Both the position numbers and the translations under genes were made by a program. 64,000 nucleotides of DNA from Hyphococcus sp. (GTDB lineage Bacteria; Pseudomonadota; Alphaproteobacteria; Caulobacterales; Parvularculaceae), in contig JAJFGF010000039.1 of assembly GCA_021776245.1 (NCBI GenBank), forward strand, positions 62,001 through 126,000, written 5' to 3'. Under the pieces are notes generated by a model. It ran no database searches. It had not been told where the DNA came from and worked only from the letters and a program-made list of their open reading frames with translations. This document shows, piece by piece, positions 47,517-58,182 of this stretch (the first letter of the stretch is position 1; each line of letters begins with the position of its first letter).

Positions 47517-49016
47517 CTAAAGATCAAGCAGCAACCGTTGCGGATCCTCGAGGTTTTCCTTGACGCGCACGAGGAATGTGACGGCGCCTTTGCCATCGAC
47601 AATGCGATGATCATAGGACAGCGCCAGATACATCATCGGGCGAATAACAACCTCGCCATTGCGTGCGATGGGCCGTTCTTCAATGCGGTGCATACCCAAG
47701 ATGCCCGATTGCGGCTGATTAAGGATCGGCGTCGACAATAGCGAGCCGTAAATTCCGCCATTTGAAATTGTAAACGTACCGCCTTGCATTTCTTCAAGCG
47801 TTAGATCACCCGAACGGGCCTTTCGTCCATATTCGGCAATAGCAAGCTCGATCTCTGCAAGAGACATCATATCCGCATCGCGCACTACCGGCACCACAAG
47901 ACCTTTATCCGAGCCGACGGCAACGCCAATATCATAGTGGTTTTTGAAGATGAAATCATTTCCATCAATTTCAGCGTTGACTTCAGGCACTTCTTTCAGC
48001 GCATGGACGCACGCTTTGACAAAGAGCGACATGAAGCCGAGTTTGATGCCGTGCTTCTTTTCAAATAATTCTTTGTACTGTTTTCTGAGATCGATCACCG
48101 CAGACATATCGACATCATTAAATGTCGTGAGAATCGCTGCCGATGATTGTGCTTCTTTGAGGCGCCGGGCAATCGTTTGACGCATACGGGACATTTTAAC
48201 GCGTTCTTCACGCGCGCCAGTTTCACGCGGCGCCGACGGCGCCCGCGCCATTGCCGGTTGCGCCGGCGCAGCCGTCGCCGCAAGTGCGTCACCCTTGGTG
48301 ACGCGCCCGCCCTTGCCGGTTCCCCGGATCGCCGCCGGATCAAGCCCGCTCTCGGTGATAACGCGCCGCGGCGCAGGAGACAGGGAGGACGATATAGAAG
48401 GCTGAACGGATGACGCGGCAGCAGCGGGCGCAGCAGCCTCCTTCGCGGCGCCGTTCGATTTAGCGGCGCCGGTTTCAATGATTGCGAGGAGCGCGCCCAC
48501 TTCAACGGTATCGCCAGCTTTGGCGACGATCTTTTTAAGAATTCCGGCGGCCGGCGCCGGCACATCCATCGCCGCCTTGTCGGTTTCAAGGCTGACCACC
48601 GGCTCATCGACGGCGACGGCGTCGCCTTCTTGCTTCAGCCATTCGCCGATATCGGCTTCGGTGACCGATTCGCCGGCGGCCGGGACGCGCAATTCGATTT
48701 CCTGTCCCGCGGCAGCAGCGGTCTTTGCCTCAGCCTGAGCCCGTGTGCTTTGCGCTGGCGCAACCTTGGCTGCAGCGCCATTGGCGTCAATTGAGCCGAG
48801 CAGTGCATTGACTTCAACTGTATCGCCTTCGGCAACACTGATGCTTGCAAGTACGCCAGCGGCGGGCGCGGGCACTTCGACGGAGACTTTGTCGGTCTCA
48901 AGTTCAACCAGCGGTTCGTCGACACGCACGGTGTCGCCAGCTTGCTTCATCCATTTGCCGATCGTCGCCTCGGTAATGGATTCGCCGAGCGCAGGAACGC
49001 GAATTTCGGTGGCCAT
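47517..49016 (-). CDS. odhB: 2-oxoglutarate dehydrogenase E2 (dihydrolipoyl succinyltransferase), two lipoyl domains
   Basis: Transfers the succinyl group to CoA. Two lipoyl domains are present, with lysines Lys43 in [12 protein letters not shown] and Lys147 in [12 protein letters not shown], where E2o usually has one. A peripheral-subunit-binding domain follows (about 215-245, [20 protein letters not shown]). The catalytic domain ends with [13 protein letters not shown] carrying the active histidine. The frame begins with TTG at 49019; the ATG at 49014-49016 ([13 protein letters not shown]) is chosen. 499 residues. Confidence 0.95.
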   Translation of the reverse strand: MATEIRVPALGESITEATIGKWMKQAGDTVRVDEPLVELETDKVSVEVPAPAAGVLASISVAEGDTVEVNALLGSIDANGAAAKVAPAQSTRAQAEAKTAAAAGQEIELRVPAAGESVTEADIGEWLKQEGDAVAVDEPVVSLETDKAAMDVPAPAAGILKKIVAKAGDTVEVGALLAIIETGAAKSNGAAKEAAAPAAAASSVQPSISSSLSPAPRRVITESGLDPAAIRGTGKGGRVTKGDALAATAAPAQPAMARAPSAPRETGAREERVKMSRMRQTIARRLKEAQSSAAILTTFNDVDMSAVIDLRKQYKELFEKKHGIKLGFMSLFVKACVHALKEVPEVNAEIDGNDFIFKNHYDIGVAVGSDKGLVVPVVRDADMMSLAEIELAIAEYGRKARSGDLTLEEMQGGTFTISNGGIYGSLLSTPILNQPQSGILGMHRIEERPIARNGEVVIRPMMYLALSYDHRIVDGKGAVTFLVRVKENLEDPQRLLLDL

Positions 49017-49047
49017 CAAAATATTCTCCGTATCATGAAGATATGCG

Positions 49048-52014
49048 TCATAATTTCAGCGCCTCTTCCATAAAGTCATCAAGCTCTTTTTTATGCCTGC
49101 TGGCAAGCCCCGTCGCCGGCGACGCCGACGCCGCGCGGCCCACATAGCGTGCGCGCTTGTGCTTTGCGCCAATCTGATTGAGCGTCCATTCGAGATTTGG
49201 CTCCATAAAGAACCACGAACCCATATTCTTAGGCTCTTCCTGGCACCAGATCATTTCCGCATCTTTGAAACGCTGTAATTCGGCGATCAGGGAATGCGCC
49301 GGAAATGGGTAAAACTGCTCGACACGCATCAAATAAACATTGTCAACGCCGCGCTTTTCGCGCTCTTCCAGAAGGTCATAATAAACCTTTCCAGAACAAA
49401 GAACGACGCGCTTGATCTTGGCGTCAGAGACCAGCTTCACTGTCGAGCCGGGTTTCGATTCCGCATCGTCCCACAACACGCGGTGGAAAGACGAACCGGG
49501 GCCCATTTCCTCAAGCGTAGAAACGCAGCGCTTGTGACGCAACAGAGATTTCGGCGTCATCAAAATGAGGGGTTTGCGAAAATTCCGGCGCATCTGGCGG
49601 CGCAGAATGTGGAAATAATTTGCCGGCGTCGTGCAGTTCGCCACCTGCATATTATCCTGCGCGCAAAGCTGCAGGAAACGCTCAAGGCGGGCTGAAGAGT
49701 GCTCGGGTCCCTGACCTTCATAACCGTGCGGCAATAACAATACGAGCCCGCACAGGCGAAGCCATTTGCGCTCACCCGAAGAAATGAACTGGTCGATAAT
49801 GACCTGCGCGCCATTGGCAAAATCGCCGAACTGGGCTTCCCACAAAACGAGAAATTTCGGATTGGCGAGGGAATAGCCATATTCAAAACCCATCACGGCA
49901 AATTCTGAAAGATTTGAATCATGCACTTCGAATGTCGCATTGGCGCTGTCGAGGTGACGTAATGGCGTATAGGTGTTCTCGGTTTCCTGATCGATAAATA
50001 CCGCATGCCGCTGGGAAAAAGTGCCGCGCCGCGAATCCTGACCTGACAGCCGAACGCCAAACCCGTCCTGCAGGAGCGACCCAAACGCCAAAGCTTCCGC
50101 GGTCGCCCAGTCAACGCCTTCCCCGGTTTCAAAAATCTTTTGTTTCTGGCTGAGAATGCGTTTTAGAGTTCTGTGGGCGTTGAAGGTTTTGGGATATTCG
50201 CTCAACACCGTGCCGATGCTTTTCAGGTTTTCGATTTCCAGTGCGGTATCGCCGCGCCGGTCATCGTCGACCGGAGGCACAAAACCAGACCATTGGCCGT
50301 CAAGCCAATCAGCCTTGTTGGGTTTGAATGAATTTGCGGAAGAAAACTCCTCATCAAGGAATTGACGGAAGGTCTCTCGTTCTTTTTCTCCGTCCTCTGC
50401 GCTGATGACGCCTTCCGCCGCCAGGCGTTCGCTATAAATCTGGCGCGTCGTCGGCAGGGCGCGGATTTTTTTGTACATGCGCGGCTGCGTAAAGCTCGGC
50501 TCATCGCCCTCATTATGGCCGAACCGGCGATAGCAAAACATGTCGATGACCGCGTCGGCGCCGAATTTCTGCCGAAACTCCGTTGCAATTTTCGCCGCAT
50601 AGACCACAGCCTCAGGATCGTCGCCATTGGCGTGGAAAATCGGCGCCTCAACCATTTTCGCCACATCGGACGGATAAGGCGATGAGCGTGAAAATTTCGG
50701 ACTGGTGGTAAAACCAATCTGATTATTGACGATAAAGTGGATCGTACCGCCTGCATTATAACCGCGCAGTCCCGAAAACCCGAAACACTCCGCAACAATG
50801 CCCTGTCCGGCAAAGGCCGCATCGCCATGCAAAAGCAGCGGCAGCACATGGGTGCGCGGCGCATCAAGATCAGGCGGCTCAATCCGATCCTGCTTCGAGC
50901 GCGCTTTGCCGATAACAACCGGGTTGACCGCTTCCAGATGCGACGGGTTTGCGGTCAGCGATAAATGCACCCTGTTGCCGTCAAATTCGCGGTCGGATGA
51001 GGCCCCAAGGTGATATTTTACATCGCCCGACCCGCCGACATCGTCCGGCGTCACCGAGCCGCCCTTAAATTCGTGGAATATATGATAGTAAGGTTTGCCC
51101 ATCACCGCAGCGAGCACATTGAGACGCCCGCGATGGGGCATGCCGATGACGATTTCTTTGACGCCAAGAGCGCCGCCGCGTTTGATGATTTGTTCCAGCG
51201 CCGGCACCATCGATTCAGCGCCATCAACGCCAAAACGTTTTGTGCCGGTATATTTGACGTTCATGAAGTTTTCGAAACCCTCAGCTTCGACAAGCTTGTT
51301 GAGGATCGCTTTCTTGCCTTCGGGCGTGAAGGAAATGTCTTTATCCGGACCTTCAATGCGGTGCTGAATCCAGGCTTTTTGCTCCGGATTGGTGATATGC
51401 ATGAATTCAACCGCAAAGGTCCCGCAATAAGTGCGGCGAAGAATTTCAAGAATCTCGCGCAAGCTTGCAGTTTCAAGACCAAGGACATGATCGATAAAAA
51501 TCGGCCGGTCCATGTCCGCTTCGGTAAAACCAAGCGATTTGGGATCGAGTTCCGGATGGACGGTTTTTCCCTGCAGACCCAAGGGATCCAGATCAGCGAT
51601 CAAATGCCCGCGTATTCTGTAGGCGCGGATCAACATCAGCGCGCGCAACGAATCTTTTGTCGCCTGGCGCACATCTTCGGCGCCCGCAGCCGGCGTGCGT
51701 TGTTCGATCTTCGTTTTGAGCTTTTGTTCAGCTTCGCCCCAATTGCCGTCAAGCGCCGAGGTCCACTCGCCATTTACGGCCAGCGGCCAATCTTTGCGCG
51801 CCCAGCTCGGACCGTCGGCCGCTGTCGCGCCCCCTGAGGGGCCGGCTTCCTTTTCAAAAAAGGCGCGCCATTCAGCGCTCACCGATGCAGGCTCAGCGCG
51901 ATAGCGCGCATATAACTGTTCGAGATATTGCGCGTTGGCGCCCGATAAGAGCGTTTCAGTATCCGCTATTCGACTGTGATCCACGCCTGGGGGAGCGTTG
52001 CCGTCCTTGGCCAT
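49048..52014 (-). CDS. odhA: 2-oxoglutarate dehydrogenase E1
   Basis: Thiamine-diphosphate decarboxylase of the complex. The N-terminal [20 protein letters not shown] is the E1o-specific lead region. [19 protein letters not shown] and the ThDP-binding [20 protein letters not shown] to NNQIGFTT span are conserved, as is [17 protein letters not shown]. 988 residues is standard. It follows sucD by 99 bases. Confidence 0.97.
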   Translation of the reverse strand: MAKDGNAPPGVDHSRIADTETLLSGANAQYLEQLYARYRAEPASVSAEWRAFFEKEAGPSGGATAADGPSWARKDWPLAVNGEWTSALDGNWGEAEQKLKTKIEQRTPAAGAEDVRQATKDSLRALMLIRAYRIRGHLIADLDPLGLQGKTVHPELDPKSLGFTEADMDRPIFIDHVLGLETASLREILEILRRTYCGTFAVEFMHITNPEQKAWIQHRIEGPDKDISFTPEGKKAILNKLVEAEGFENFMNVKYTGTKRFGVDGAESMVPALEQIIKRGGALGVKEIVIGMPHRGRLNVLAAVMGKPYYHIFHEFKGGSVTPDDVGGSGDVKYHLGASSDREFDGNRVHLSLTANPSHLEAVNPVVIGKARSKQDRIEPPDLDAPRTHVLPLLLHGDAAFAGQGIVAECFGFSGLRGYNAGGTIHFIVNNQIGFTTSPKFSRSSPYPSDVAKMVEAPIFHANGDDPEAVVYAAKIATEFRQKFGADAVIDMFCYRRFGHNEGDEPSFTQPRMYKKIRALPTTRQIYSERLAAEGVISAEDGEKERETFRQFLDEEFSSANSFKPNKADWLDGQWSGFVPPVDDDRRGDTALEIENLKSIGTVLSEYPKTFNAHRTLKRILSQKQKIFETGEGVDWATAEALAFGSLLQDGFGVRLSGQDSRRGTFSQRHAVFIDQETENTYTPLRHLDSANATFEVHDSNLSEFAVMGFEYGYSLANPKFLVLWEAQFGDFANGAQVIIDQFISSGERKWLRLCGLVLLLPHGYEGQGPEHSSARLERFLQLCAQDNMQVANCTTPANYFHILRRQMRRNFRKPLILMTPKSLLRHKRCVSTLEEMGPGSSFHRVLWDDAESKPGSTVKLVSDAKIKRVVLCSGKVYYDLLEEREKRGVDNVYLMRVEQFYPFPAHSLIAELQRFKDAEMIWCQEEPKNMGSWFFMEPNLEWTLNQIGAKHKRARYVGRAASASPATGLASRHKKELDDFMEEALKL

Positions 52015-52113
52015 TTTCCGTTCCGTTCATCGCCGGCTGGCATATGCTCCCTAGATACGCCAAGCGCCATTTGTTTCAATCATTAACCATCTCACCATTA
52101 ATCAAAAAAGTGT

Positions 52114-53025
52114 TTATTTTTTAAGAATTTCAAGAAGCGTGCGGCCCATGGCGGCCGGCGTTGGCGAAACCGCAATGCCGGCGCTTTTCATTGCATCAAT
52201 TTTTGCCGCCGCCGTATCGTCAGCGCCTGAAACAAGCGCGCCCGCATGGCCCATGCGCCGGCCCGGGGGGGCGGTAACGCCAGCGATAAAACCAACTGTC
52301 GGCTTTTTGACTTTGTTGCCGGCCAAAAATTTCGCTGCGTCCGCTTCCGCAGAACCGCCAATTTCGCCGATCATGATGATGGAATGAGTCTCATCATCGC
52401 CAAGAAACATGTCGAGGATTTCGATGAAGTCCGTGCCTTTAACCGGGTCGCCGCCAATGCCGACGCACGTCGACTGGCCAAGGCCGGCGACAGTCGTTTG
52501 ATGCACCGCCTCATAAGTAAGCGTGCCGGAACGCGAGATAATCCCCACATGGCCCTTCCGGTGAATATGGCCGGGCATGATGCCGATCTTACATTCATCG
52601 GGGGTAATCACGCCCGGGCAATTGGGGCCGACGAGACGGGTCCGGGAGCCGTCGAGTGCGCGTTTCACCTTGACCATATCGAGCACCGGAATGCCCTCAG
52701 TGATGCAGATGACAAGGGGAATTTCCGCCGCAATCGCCTCCAGGATCGAATCCGCAGCAAAGGGCGGCGGCACGTAAATCACCGATGCGTCAGCGCCGGT
52801 TTTCTCGCGCGCCTCGGCAACAGTGTCAAAAACAGGCAGCGTCGCGCCTTTTGCGCCGTCCGGCGCTCCGTCCGTCGCCGCCCAAGTCTGGCCGCCTTTG
52901 CCTGGCGTGACGCCGCCGACCATTTGCGTGCCATAGGCAATCGCCTGCTCGGTATGGAAGGTGCCGGTCTCGCCGGTCATCCCCTGGCAGATAACTTTGG
53001 TGGTCTTGTCGATTAGGATGGACAT
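52114..53025 (-). CDS. sucD: Succinyl-CoA synthetase alpha subunit
   Basis: Forms succinate and a nucleoside triphosphate with SucC. Rossmann CoA-binding [39 protein letters not shown] and the phosphohistidine region [10 protein letters not shown] are present. Start at the ATG 53023-53025 ([15 protein letters not shown]) gives about 303 residues; the frame to 53214 would overlap the cupin gene. Separated from sucC by the cupin gene, whereas the pair is usually adjacent. Confidence 0.95.
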   Translation of the reverse strand: MSILIDKTTKVICQGMTGETGTFHTEQAIAYGTQMVGGVTPGKGGQTWAATDGAPDGAKGATLPVFDTVAEAREKTGADASVIYVPPPFAADSILEAIAAEIPLVICITEGIPVLDMVKVKRALDGSRTRLVGPNCPGVITPDECKIGIMPGHIHRKGHVGIISRSGTLTYEAVHQTTVAGLGQSTCVGIGGDPVKGTDFIEILDMFLGDDETHSIIMIGEIGGSAEADAAKFLAGNKVKKPTVGFIAGVTAPPGRRMGHAGALVSGADDTAAAKIDAMKSAGIAVSPTPAAMGRTLLEILKK

Positions 53026-53123
53026 GGATGCTGCGGGCTCCTGCGGAGGATGAAAAGGCTTCTTGATCCGCGAGGTCTTAGGACCGCACGCACCCTTCGG
53101 CAACAGGCCGGAGCGGCGAAAGC

Positions 53124-53498
53124 TTAAAGGACCGGCAAATCCGTTTTTGTCTTGTCGGTCACTTTGTCGCCGGTATTCAGCGTACCGGAATTTTCGATCA
53201 TCATGATCCAGCATTCAGCGTCGGCGACAGGCATATGCTCGACCCCGGCTGGGACAACCAGAAAGTCGCCCTTATTCATCGCCACATCGTGATCGCGAAA
53301 GCGCATGGTGAAGCGTCCCTTGACCACAAAGAACGCCTCATCGACGCCTTCATGATCGTGCCACTCAAACGGGCCCTCGATTTTCGCCAGACGTACCTCC
53401 TGGCCGTTGACGCGCCCGGCGATATGCGGCGACCAGGTTTCCGGGATGCGATCAAAGGCGGATGGGATGTTGAGTTTGTGAATGCGGGTGTTTTTCAT
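53124..53498 (-). CDS. Cupin-domain protein between sucC and sucD
   Basis: 124 residues, single beta-barrel. The metal site is visible as [17 protein letters not shown] (two histidines and a glutamate) and the second motif [10 protein letters not shown] (histidine). No other domain. The start codon lies 11 bases after the sucC stop. A small-molecule-binding or isomerase/dioxygenase-like role is possible, but the ligand is unknown. The insertion in the sucC-sucD operon is unusual. Confidence 0.85.
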   Translation of the reverse strand: MKNTRIHKLNIPSAFDRIPETWSPHIAGRVNGQEVRLAKIEGPFEWHDHEGVDEAFFVVKGRFTMRFRDHDVAMNKGDFLVVPAGVEHMPVADAECWIMMIENSGTLNTGDKVTDKTKTDLPVL

Positions 53499-53509
53499 CC
53501 GAATGACGC

Positions 53510-54703
53510 TTATCCCTGCACCGCCGCAACGACTTTCTTGGCCGCGTCTTCCAAATCATCGGCCGGGGTAATCTTCAACCCGGAATTGGCGAGAATCTCT
53601 TTGCCTTTTTCGACATTGGTGCCTTCAAGGCGGACGACCAGCGGATCTTCAAGGCCGACTTCTTTGACTGCCGCAACTATCCCTTCAGCGATGATGTCAC
53701 AACGCATGATGCCGCCGAAAATATTGACGAGAATGCCTTTGACGCCGGGATCGGTGGTAATGATCTTGAACGCCTCGGTGACTTTTTCTTTGGTGGCGCC
53801 GCCGCCGACATCGAGAAAATTCGCCGGTTCCGCGCCATAATGCTTGATGATGTCCATGGTCGCCATGGCGAGCCCGGCCCCGTTGACCATGCAGCCGATA
53901 TTGCCGTCGAGCTTCACATAGGAAAGATCAAATTCCGACGCTTTTAATTCCATCGGATCTTCTTCCGACACATCGCGCATTTCCAGAATATTCTCATGGC
54001 GGAACAAAGCGTTCGGATCAAACCCGACCTTGGCGTCGAGAACCAGAAGATCGCCCGCCTTGGTGACGATAAGCGGATTGATCTCCAGCATGCTCATGTC
54101 TTTTGTAGTGAACGCCTTATAAAGCACCGGGATCAGCTTGCCGCATTGTTTCGCCTGCGCGCCTTTAAGGCCCAGCGCCTGAGCAATGCGCCGCGCATGA
54201 TGCGGCATGCAGCCGGTTACAGGATCGATGCTGATGGTCACGATTTTTTCCGGCGTTTCTTCTGCGACCTCTTCGATATTCATGCCGCCTTCAGTCGATG
54301 CGATGAAAGCGATGCGGCCGGTCCCGCGATCAACGAGGGCGGATAGATAAAGTTCGGTCTCAATGTCCGAGCCGTTTTCTATATAGATGCGGCCAACCTG
54401 TTTGCCTGCAGGGCCAGTTTGTTTCGTCACCAAAGTGGCGCCGAGCATTTGTTTGGCGAACTCGGCCGCTTCGCCGGGTGATTTGGCGAGTCTGACGCCG
54501 CCGGCGGCGCCAGCGGACGCTTCCTTGAATTTGCCCTTTCCCCGTCCGCCCGCATGGATTTGCGCTTTGACCACATAAAGTGGGCCCGGTAGCTCTTTGG
54601 CCGCCGATTCGGCATCCTTTGCGGAAAACACCGCGCGGCCCTCTGAAACCGGCGCGCCGAATTCTTTCAGGAGGCGCTTGGCCTGATATTCGTGGATATT
54701 CAT
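53510..54703 (-). CDS. sucC: Succinyl-CoA synthetase beta subunit
   Basis: ATP-grasp subunit. [22 protein letters not shown] is the start signature (first residues). [20 protein letters not shown] is the nucleotide loop, and [16 protein letters not shown] and [16 protein letters not shown] define the C-terminal CoA-ligase domain. 397 residues. It is the first gene of the sucC-cupin-sucD-odhA-odhB-lpd series. Confidence 0.97.
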   Translation of the reverse strand: MNIHEYQAKRLLKEFGAPVSEGRAVFSAKDAESAAKELPGPLYVVKAQIHAGGRGKGKFKEASAGAAGGVRLAKSPGEAAEFAKQMLGATLVTKQTGPAGKQVGRIYIENGSDIETELYLSALVDRGTGRIAFIASTEGGMNIEEVAEETPEKIVTISIDPVTGCMPHHARRIAQALGLKGAQAKQCGKLIPVLYKAFTTKDMSMLEINPLIVTKAGDLLVLDAKVGFDPNALFRHENILEMRDVSEEDPMELKASEFDLSYVKLDGNIGCMVNGAGLAMATMDIIKHYGAEPANFLDVGGGATKEKVTEAFKIITTDPGVKGILVNIFGGIMRCDIIAEGIVAAVKEVGLEDPLVVRLEGTNVEKGKEILANSGLKITPADDLEDAAKKVVAAVQG

Positions 54704-54778
54704 CGGAAGGACTCCGCGTCAAAAGATGGGATAGTTGGGGCGGTTATAGCTGCGCCCTTGCGCCAGACAAGCGCGCGC

Positions 54779-55456
54779 TCACAAGAGCTCGCGAATATCT
54801 TGAAGAGGCCGTTTTTGCTGACCCGCATTGTCAAAATTTGCCGGCGCGAGCCAAATTTCGAACGCCTCCCGCATGTCTGGCCACTCGCTGTCGATGATCG
54901 AGTACCAGGCCGTGTTGCGATTTTTGCTTTTCACCACCATGTCCTGACGGAAGACGCCCTCAAAACTAAAGCCGAGCCGCACCGCCGCGCGCTTCGACGC
55001 TTCATTGCCGTCGTGGCATTTCCACTCATAGCGGCGATAGCCGAGATCATCGAATAGATGCCGCGCGAGCAGATACATCGCCTCTGTCGCTGCCGGGGTC
55101 CTTTGCAGGGCTTTTGATAAAACAATGCAGCCGATTTCCGCCGACCCAGCCTCCGGCCGGATACGCATATAGTTCGACATCCCGAGAACATCGCCTGTTT
55201 CAGGTTTGCGAAAAATATAAGTCATCCAGTGCTGGCGTTGGGCGACCAAAACCATGCCGGCGCCAAGCGCAGCGGCGTTTTCAAACGGCCCAAAAGGAAT
55301 GTACCGCCACAAATCGTCATTGCCGGGCCCGCCGATTGCCGCAAAGAGCGCCTCGGCGTCACGGGGAAACTGCGCCCGGTCAATTTGAACAAACCGGCCC
55401 TCAATCGATAAGAGATTTGGTTCGGGCCTTCCTGTCCATTGACTGAGATCGCGCAT
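54779..55456 (-). CDS. GNAT family N-acetyltransferase (RimL-like)
   Basis: 225 residues of the acetyltransferase_3 type. RRYEWKCHDGNEASKRAAVR followed by LGFSFEGVFRQDMVVKSKNR is the characteristic C-terminal motif with Asn and the AxxxLGF pattern. RimL-like enzymes acetylate protein N-termini or small molecules; the substrate is unknown. Separated from sucC by 75 bases on the same strand. Confidence 0.88.
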   Translation of the reverse strand: MRDLSQWTGRPEPNLLSIEGRFVQIDRAQFPRDAEALFAAIGGPGNDDLWRYIPFGPFENAAALGAGMVLVAQRQHWMTYIFRKPETGDVLGMSNYMRIRPEAGSAEIGCIVLSKALQRTPAATEAMYLLARHLFDDLGYRRYEWKCHDGNEASKRAAVRLGFSFEGVFRQDMVVKSKNRNTAWYSIIDSEWPDMREAFEIWLAPANFDNAGQQKRPLQDIRELL

Positions 55457-55546
55457 AAATAATCCCGTTTACTACCGCAAATTCGATTAGACCTGCACCG
55501 ACGCGGAGCGCATGTTCGCCCTAATTAATTGAAAGGAAGCATTCGC

Positions 55547-55852
55547 ATGATCGTTGTCTCAGGCAAAGCAAAAGTTGCCCCCGGCGCCATCGACAAAGTG
55601 CGCGATGTGATGGAGACGACCATCCGCGCGACGCGTAAGGAACAAGGTTGCATCGATTATTCCTATGGCGTTGACGTCCTTGATCCGGATGCGATCCTGA
55701 TCCTCGAATATTGGGACGACTGGGCGGCCCTCGAAGCCCATTTCACCCAGCCGCATATGGCTGAATGGATCAAGGCGCTCGGCGAAGCTGGCGTTGTCTC
55801 GCGCGATATCAAATTCATTGAGGCGGGTGAAGAGCGCAAGCTGTTCGGCTAG
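55547..55852 (+). CDS. Antibiotic biosynthesis monooxygenase (ABM) domain protein
   Basis: 101 residues, a single ABM/ferredoxin-like domain. Landmarks are RATRKEQGCIDYSYGVDVLD and LILEYWDDWAALEAHFTQPH. These proteins act as small monooxygenases or isomerase-like enzymes. GAAAGGAAG precedes the ATG at 55547; an upstream start at 55529 is possible. The TAG stop overlaps the Mur-ligase TAG on the opposite strand within the palindromic CTAG. Confidence 0.85.
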   Translation: MIVVSGKAKVAPGAIDKVRDVMETTIRATRKEQGCIDYSYGVDVLDPDAILILEYWDDWAALEAHFTQPHMAEWIKALGEAGVVSRDIKFIEAGEERKLFG

Positions 55853-57243
55853 AGCGCTTGCAAAAGATCGGCGGCGAAGATCGACAAAGTGTCGTCGCGG
55901 GCGCCCATCACCACAATGCGGTCGCCGGATTGCGCCAGTTCAAGCAGCCGCTCGCCGCATGCATCACGGTCGACAAGCGCTTCGGCATTCCGGCCGGCCG
56001 CAGTGACGCCCTGAGCGATATCGTTGCTCGACACCGACCGGTCAACGGCGCCGCCGAAATATACCGGTTCCGGCATCAGCAAGATGTCATCGTCCAAAAG
56101 ATTTTCTGAGAAACAGGCGATAAATTCGGCCTTCATTTTGTTCAGCGGGCCAAAACCATGCGGCTGAAACATCACCAGGAGCCGCCCCGGGAAATCATGA
56201 AGCGTTTTCAACGTCGCCGATATTTTATCCGGGTTGTGGCCGAAATCATCGACAACCGTCACGCCGCGCACTTCGCCGACATATTCGAGGCGGCGCTTGA
56301 CGCCGGTAAATTCACCAAGCGCTTTGGCGGCGCGCTCGAGCGATATGCCAGCTGCCTTCACAGCCCCGAGCGCCGCAAGCGCATTGGATACGTTGTGGCG
56401 TCCCGGCATTTTCAGTGAAACAGCAGCGCTTGTTTCGCGTGCGGCGTCTCGTACGGTGAAGGAAATCCCGTAAGGTTGCGGCTTGATCGCTTCAGCGGCC
56501 AAATCCGCATCAGCGCCTGCAATTGAATAAGTAATGGCTTTACCTTTGCGCCTGGCCGCGAGGTTCGCGGTTTCTTCATTATCGCGATTTAGAATTGCGA
56601 TCTCGGCTTTGTCGACAAAACCGCCAAACAGCGCCCGAAGCTCATCCATGCTTTTATGATCGAGCGCGATGTTATTGAGGACTGCAATGCGCGGATTGAA
56701 CATGGCGATCGATCCGTCGCTTTCATCAACCTCGCTGACAAAGGCCTCGCCCTTGCCCACAAGCGCACTGGCGAATAGCGCGTCCGGTTTGATAAAATTC
56801 TTCATCACTGCGCCGTTCATCACCGTCGGATCTTTGCCCGCATGGTGCAAAATCCAGCCGATCATCGCAGTGGTTGTCGATTTGCCGCTGGTGCCGGCGA
56901 TCCCGACGGGGCAAAGCGCCGCGTTAAAAAGCTGCGCCAAAAGCTCAGCGCGGGATAGCCGCACAGCGCCGGCGGCGTTGGCTGCTGCGACATCGGGGAC
57001 AGTCTCTTCCACCGCCGCAGAGGCGACAAGGATCTGACCAGCGCGAATGACGCCTGAGCCGTCCTGGGGGTGGAGCGCGACGCCCAAGGACCGTAGATAG
57101 TCGAATTTCGCCGCTGTCCGGCCCTGGTCGAGCGCTCGGTCAGACCCTTCGACGCGATGGCCCGCCGCCTTGACGATCATCGCCAGAGGCAGCATGCCCG
57201 AACCGCCAATGCCGCAGAAAAAATAGTCTTTTGTTTCACTCAT
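55849..57243 (-). CDS. Mur ligase family protein (Mpl/MurC-like)
   Basis: 464 residues with the three-domain Mur ligase layout. The N-terminal CGIGGSGMLPLA Rossmann motif, P-loop GTSGKST at 117-123 (the MurC family has GTHGKTT), EVDESDGS, and GRHNVSNALAALG are present. The C-terminal motif reads DDFGHNPDKI where MurC and Mpl have DD[YF]AHHPT. An LD-carboxypeptidase is divergent from it, which favours the peptide-ligating recycling enzyme Mpl over a second MurC. Start at ATG 57241-57243; the frame to 57369 is unlikely. Substrate unproven. Confidence 0.82.
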   Translation of the reverse strand: MSETKDYFFCGIGGSGMLPLAMIVKAAGHRVEGSDRALDQGRTAAKFDYLRSLGVALHPQDGSGVIRAGQILVASAAVEETVPDVAAANAAGAVRLSRAELLAQLFNAALCPVGIAGTSGKSTTTAMIGWILHHAGKDPTVMNGAVMKNFIKPDALFASALVGKGEAFVSEVDESDGSIAMFNPRIAVLNNIALDHKSMDELRALFGGFVDKAEIAILNRDNEETANLAARRKGKAITYSIAGADADLAAEAIKPQPYGISFTVRDAARETSAAVSLKMPGRHNVSNALAALGAVKAAGISLERAAKALGEFTGVKRRLEYVGEVRGVTVVDDFGHNPDKISATLKTLHDFPGRLLVMFQPHGFGPLNKMKAEFIACFSENLLDDDILLMPEPVYFGGAVDRSVSSNDIAQGVTAAGRNAEALVDRDACGERLLELAQSGDRIVVMGARDDTLSIFAADLLQAL

Positions 57244-57301
57244 TACCGGATCGCTGTAATCGAAATTAAGAAATAAGTGGTAATCACAGAACCGTTGTTT
57301 G

Positions 57302-58147
57302 ATGGCAAAAACCACCACCCATATCGCCCTAGTCTGTCCCGGCGGACCGATTACGCAGGATTTGGCCAAAAAAACCGGCGAAATTGCGGCAGCGCGCTAT
57401 GGCGACAGCGTGAGGCTCCATTTTCACTCGCAATGCTTCCTTAGGGCCGGGCATTTCGCCGGAACTGACGCGGCGCGAAGCGCAGCGTTTCTTGACGTCG
57501 CCAATGATCCGCAATTTGACGCGGTATGGTTTGCGCGCGGCGGCTACGGCGCAGGGCGTCTTGACGAAAACATTTTCACGCAATTGGCGGATGCGGCGCG
57601 CAACAAAACCTATCTTGGCTATTCAGATGCGGGGGTCTTGCTGGCCCGGCTTTATAAGGAGCGCATCGGCAGCCCCGTACACGGACCAATGCCGACGGAC
57701 CTCACGCGCGACGGCGGCGATGAGGCGGTCGCCCGGGCGATTGACTATCTCGTCCAGCAAAACGTTGATGCGCTGGAGCCCGCGGCAAAATCGGGCAAAA
57801 AGACTGCCGCTTTCAACATTACGATCCTTTCCCATCTGGTTGGGACACAATGGATGCCGGACCTTGCCGGTCACATCCTCATGCTCGAGGATGTTGGCGA
57901 ATATCTTTACCGGATTGATCGCGCGATGTTCACAATCATTGCCGATCACGGGATCAAAAAAGCCGCCGGGATCATGCTCGGCCGGGTCGCCGATGTCCCG
58001 GAAAATGACCGGCCTTTTGGCCAGACCGAAGAAGAGATCACTCAATATTGGTGCGCCAAGGCTGGCGTTCCCTATCTTGGCCGCGCCGATATCGGTCATG
58101 ATGCGGCAAACAAAATTGTTCCCTTTGGCGGCGCCCGAATTTCTTAA
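57302..58147 (+). CDS. LD-carboxypeptidase (S66 family)
   Basis: 281 residues. Catalytic serine in LGYSDAGVLLARLY (the GxSD nucleophile elbow), glutamate in MLEDVGEYLY and histidine in RADIGHDAANKIVPFG make up the S66 triad. The oxyanion region FARGGYGAGRLDE is also typical. It removes the terminal D-alanine from murein tetrapeptides, giving the tripeptide used by Mpl. ATG at 57302; a TTG just before it is weaker. Divergent from the Mur ligase, with a 58-base spacer. No signal peptide, so cytoplasmic, as in LdcA. Confidence 0.93.
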   Translation: MAKTTTHIALVCPGGPITQDLAKKTGEIAAARYGDSVRLHFHSQCFLRAGHFAGTDAARSAAFLDVANDPQFDAVWFARGGYGAGRLDENIFTQLADAARNKTYLGYSDAGVLLARLYKERIGSPVHGPMPTDLTRDGGDEAVARAIDYLVQQNVDALEPAAKSGKKTAAFNITILSHLVGTQWMPDLAGHILMLEDVGEYLYRIDRAMFTIIADHGIKKAAGIMLGRVADVPENDRPFGQTEEEITQYWCAKAGVPYLGRADIGHDAANKIVPFGGARIS

Positions 58148-58182
58148 GACAGGTTTAACGCAGCACCGCTAAACCCACACAT

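Noticed and set aside
51010-51837. 275-codon plus-strand open frame
   Set aside because: It lies wholly antisense within odhA, whose protein is clearly conserved. Composition is arginine/phenylalanine-rich as expected from the opposite strand, with no recognisable domain.
52246-53016. 256-codon plus-strand open frame
   Set aside because: Antisense to sucD, with no ribosome site and no family features.
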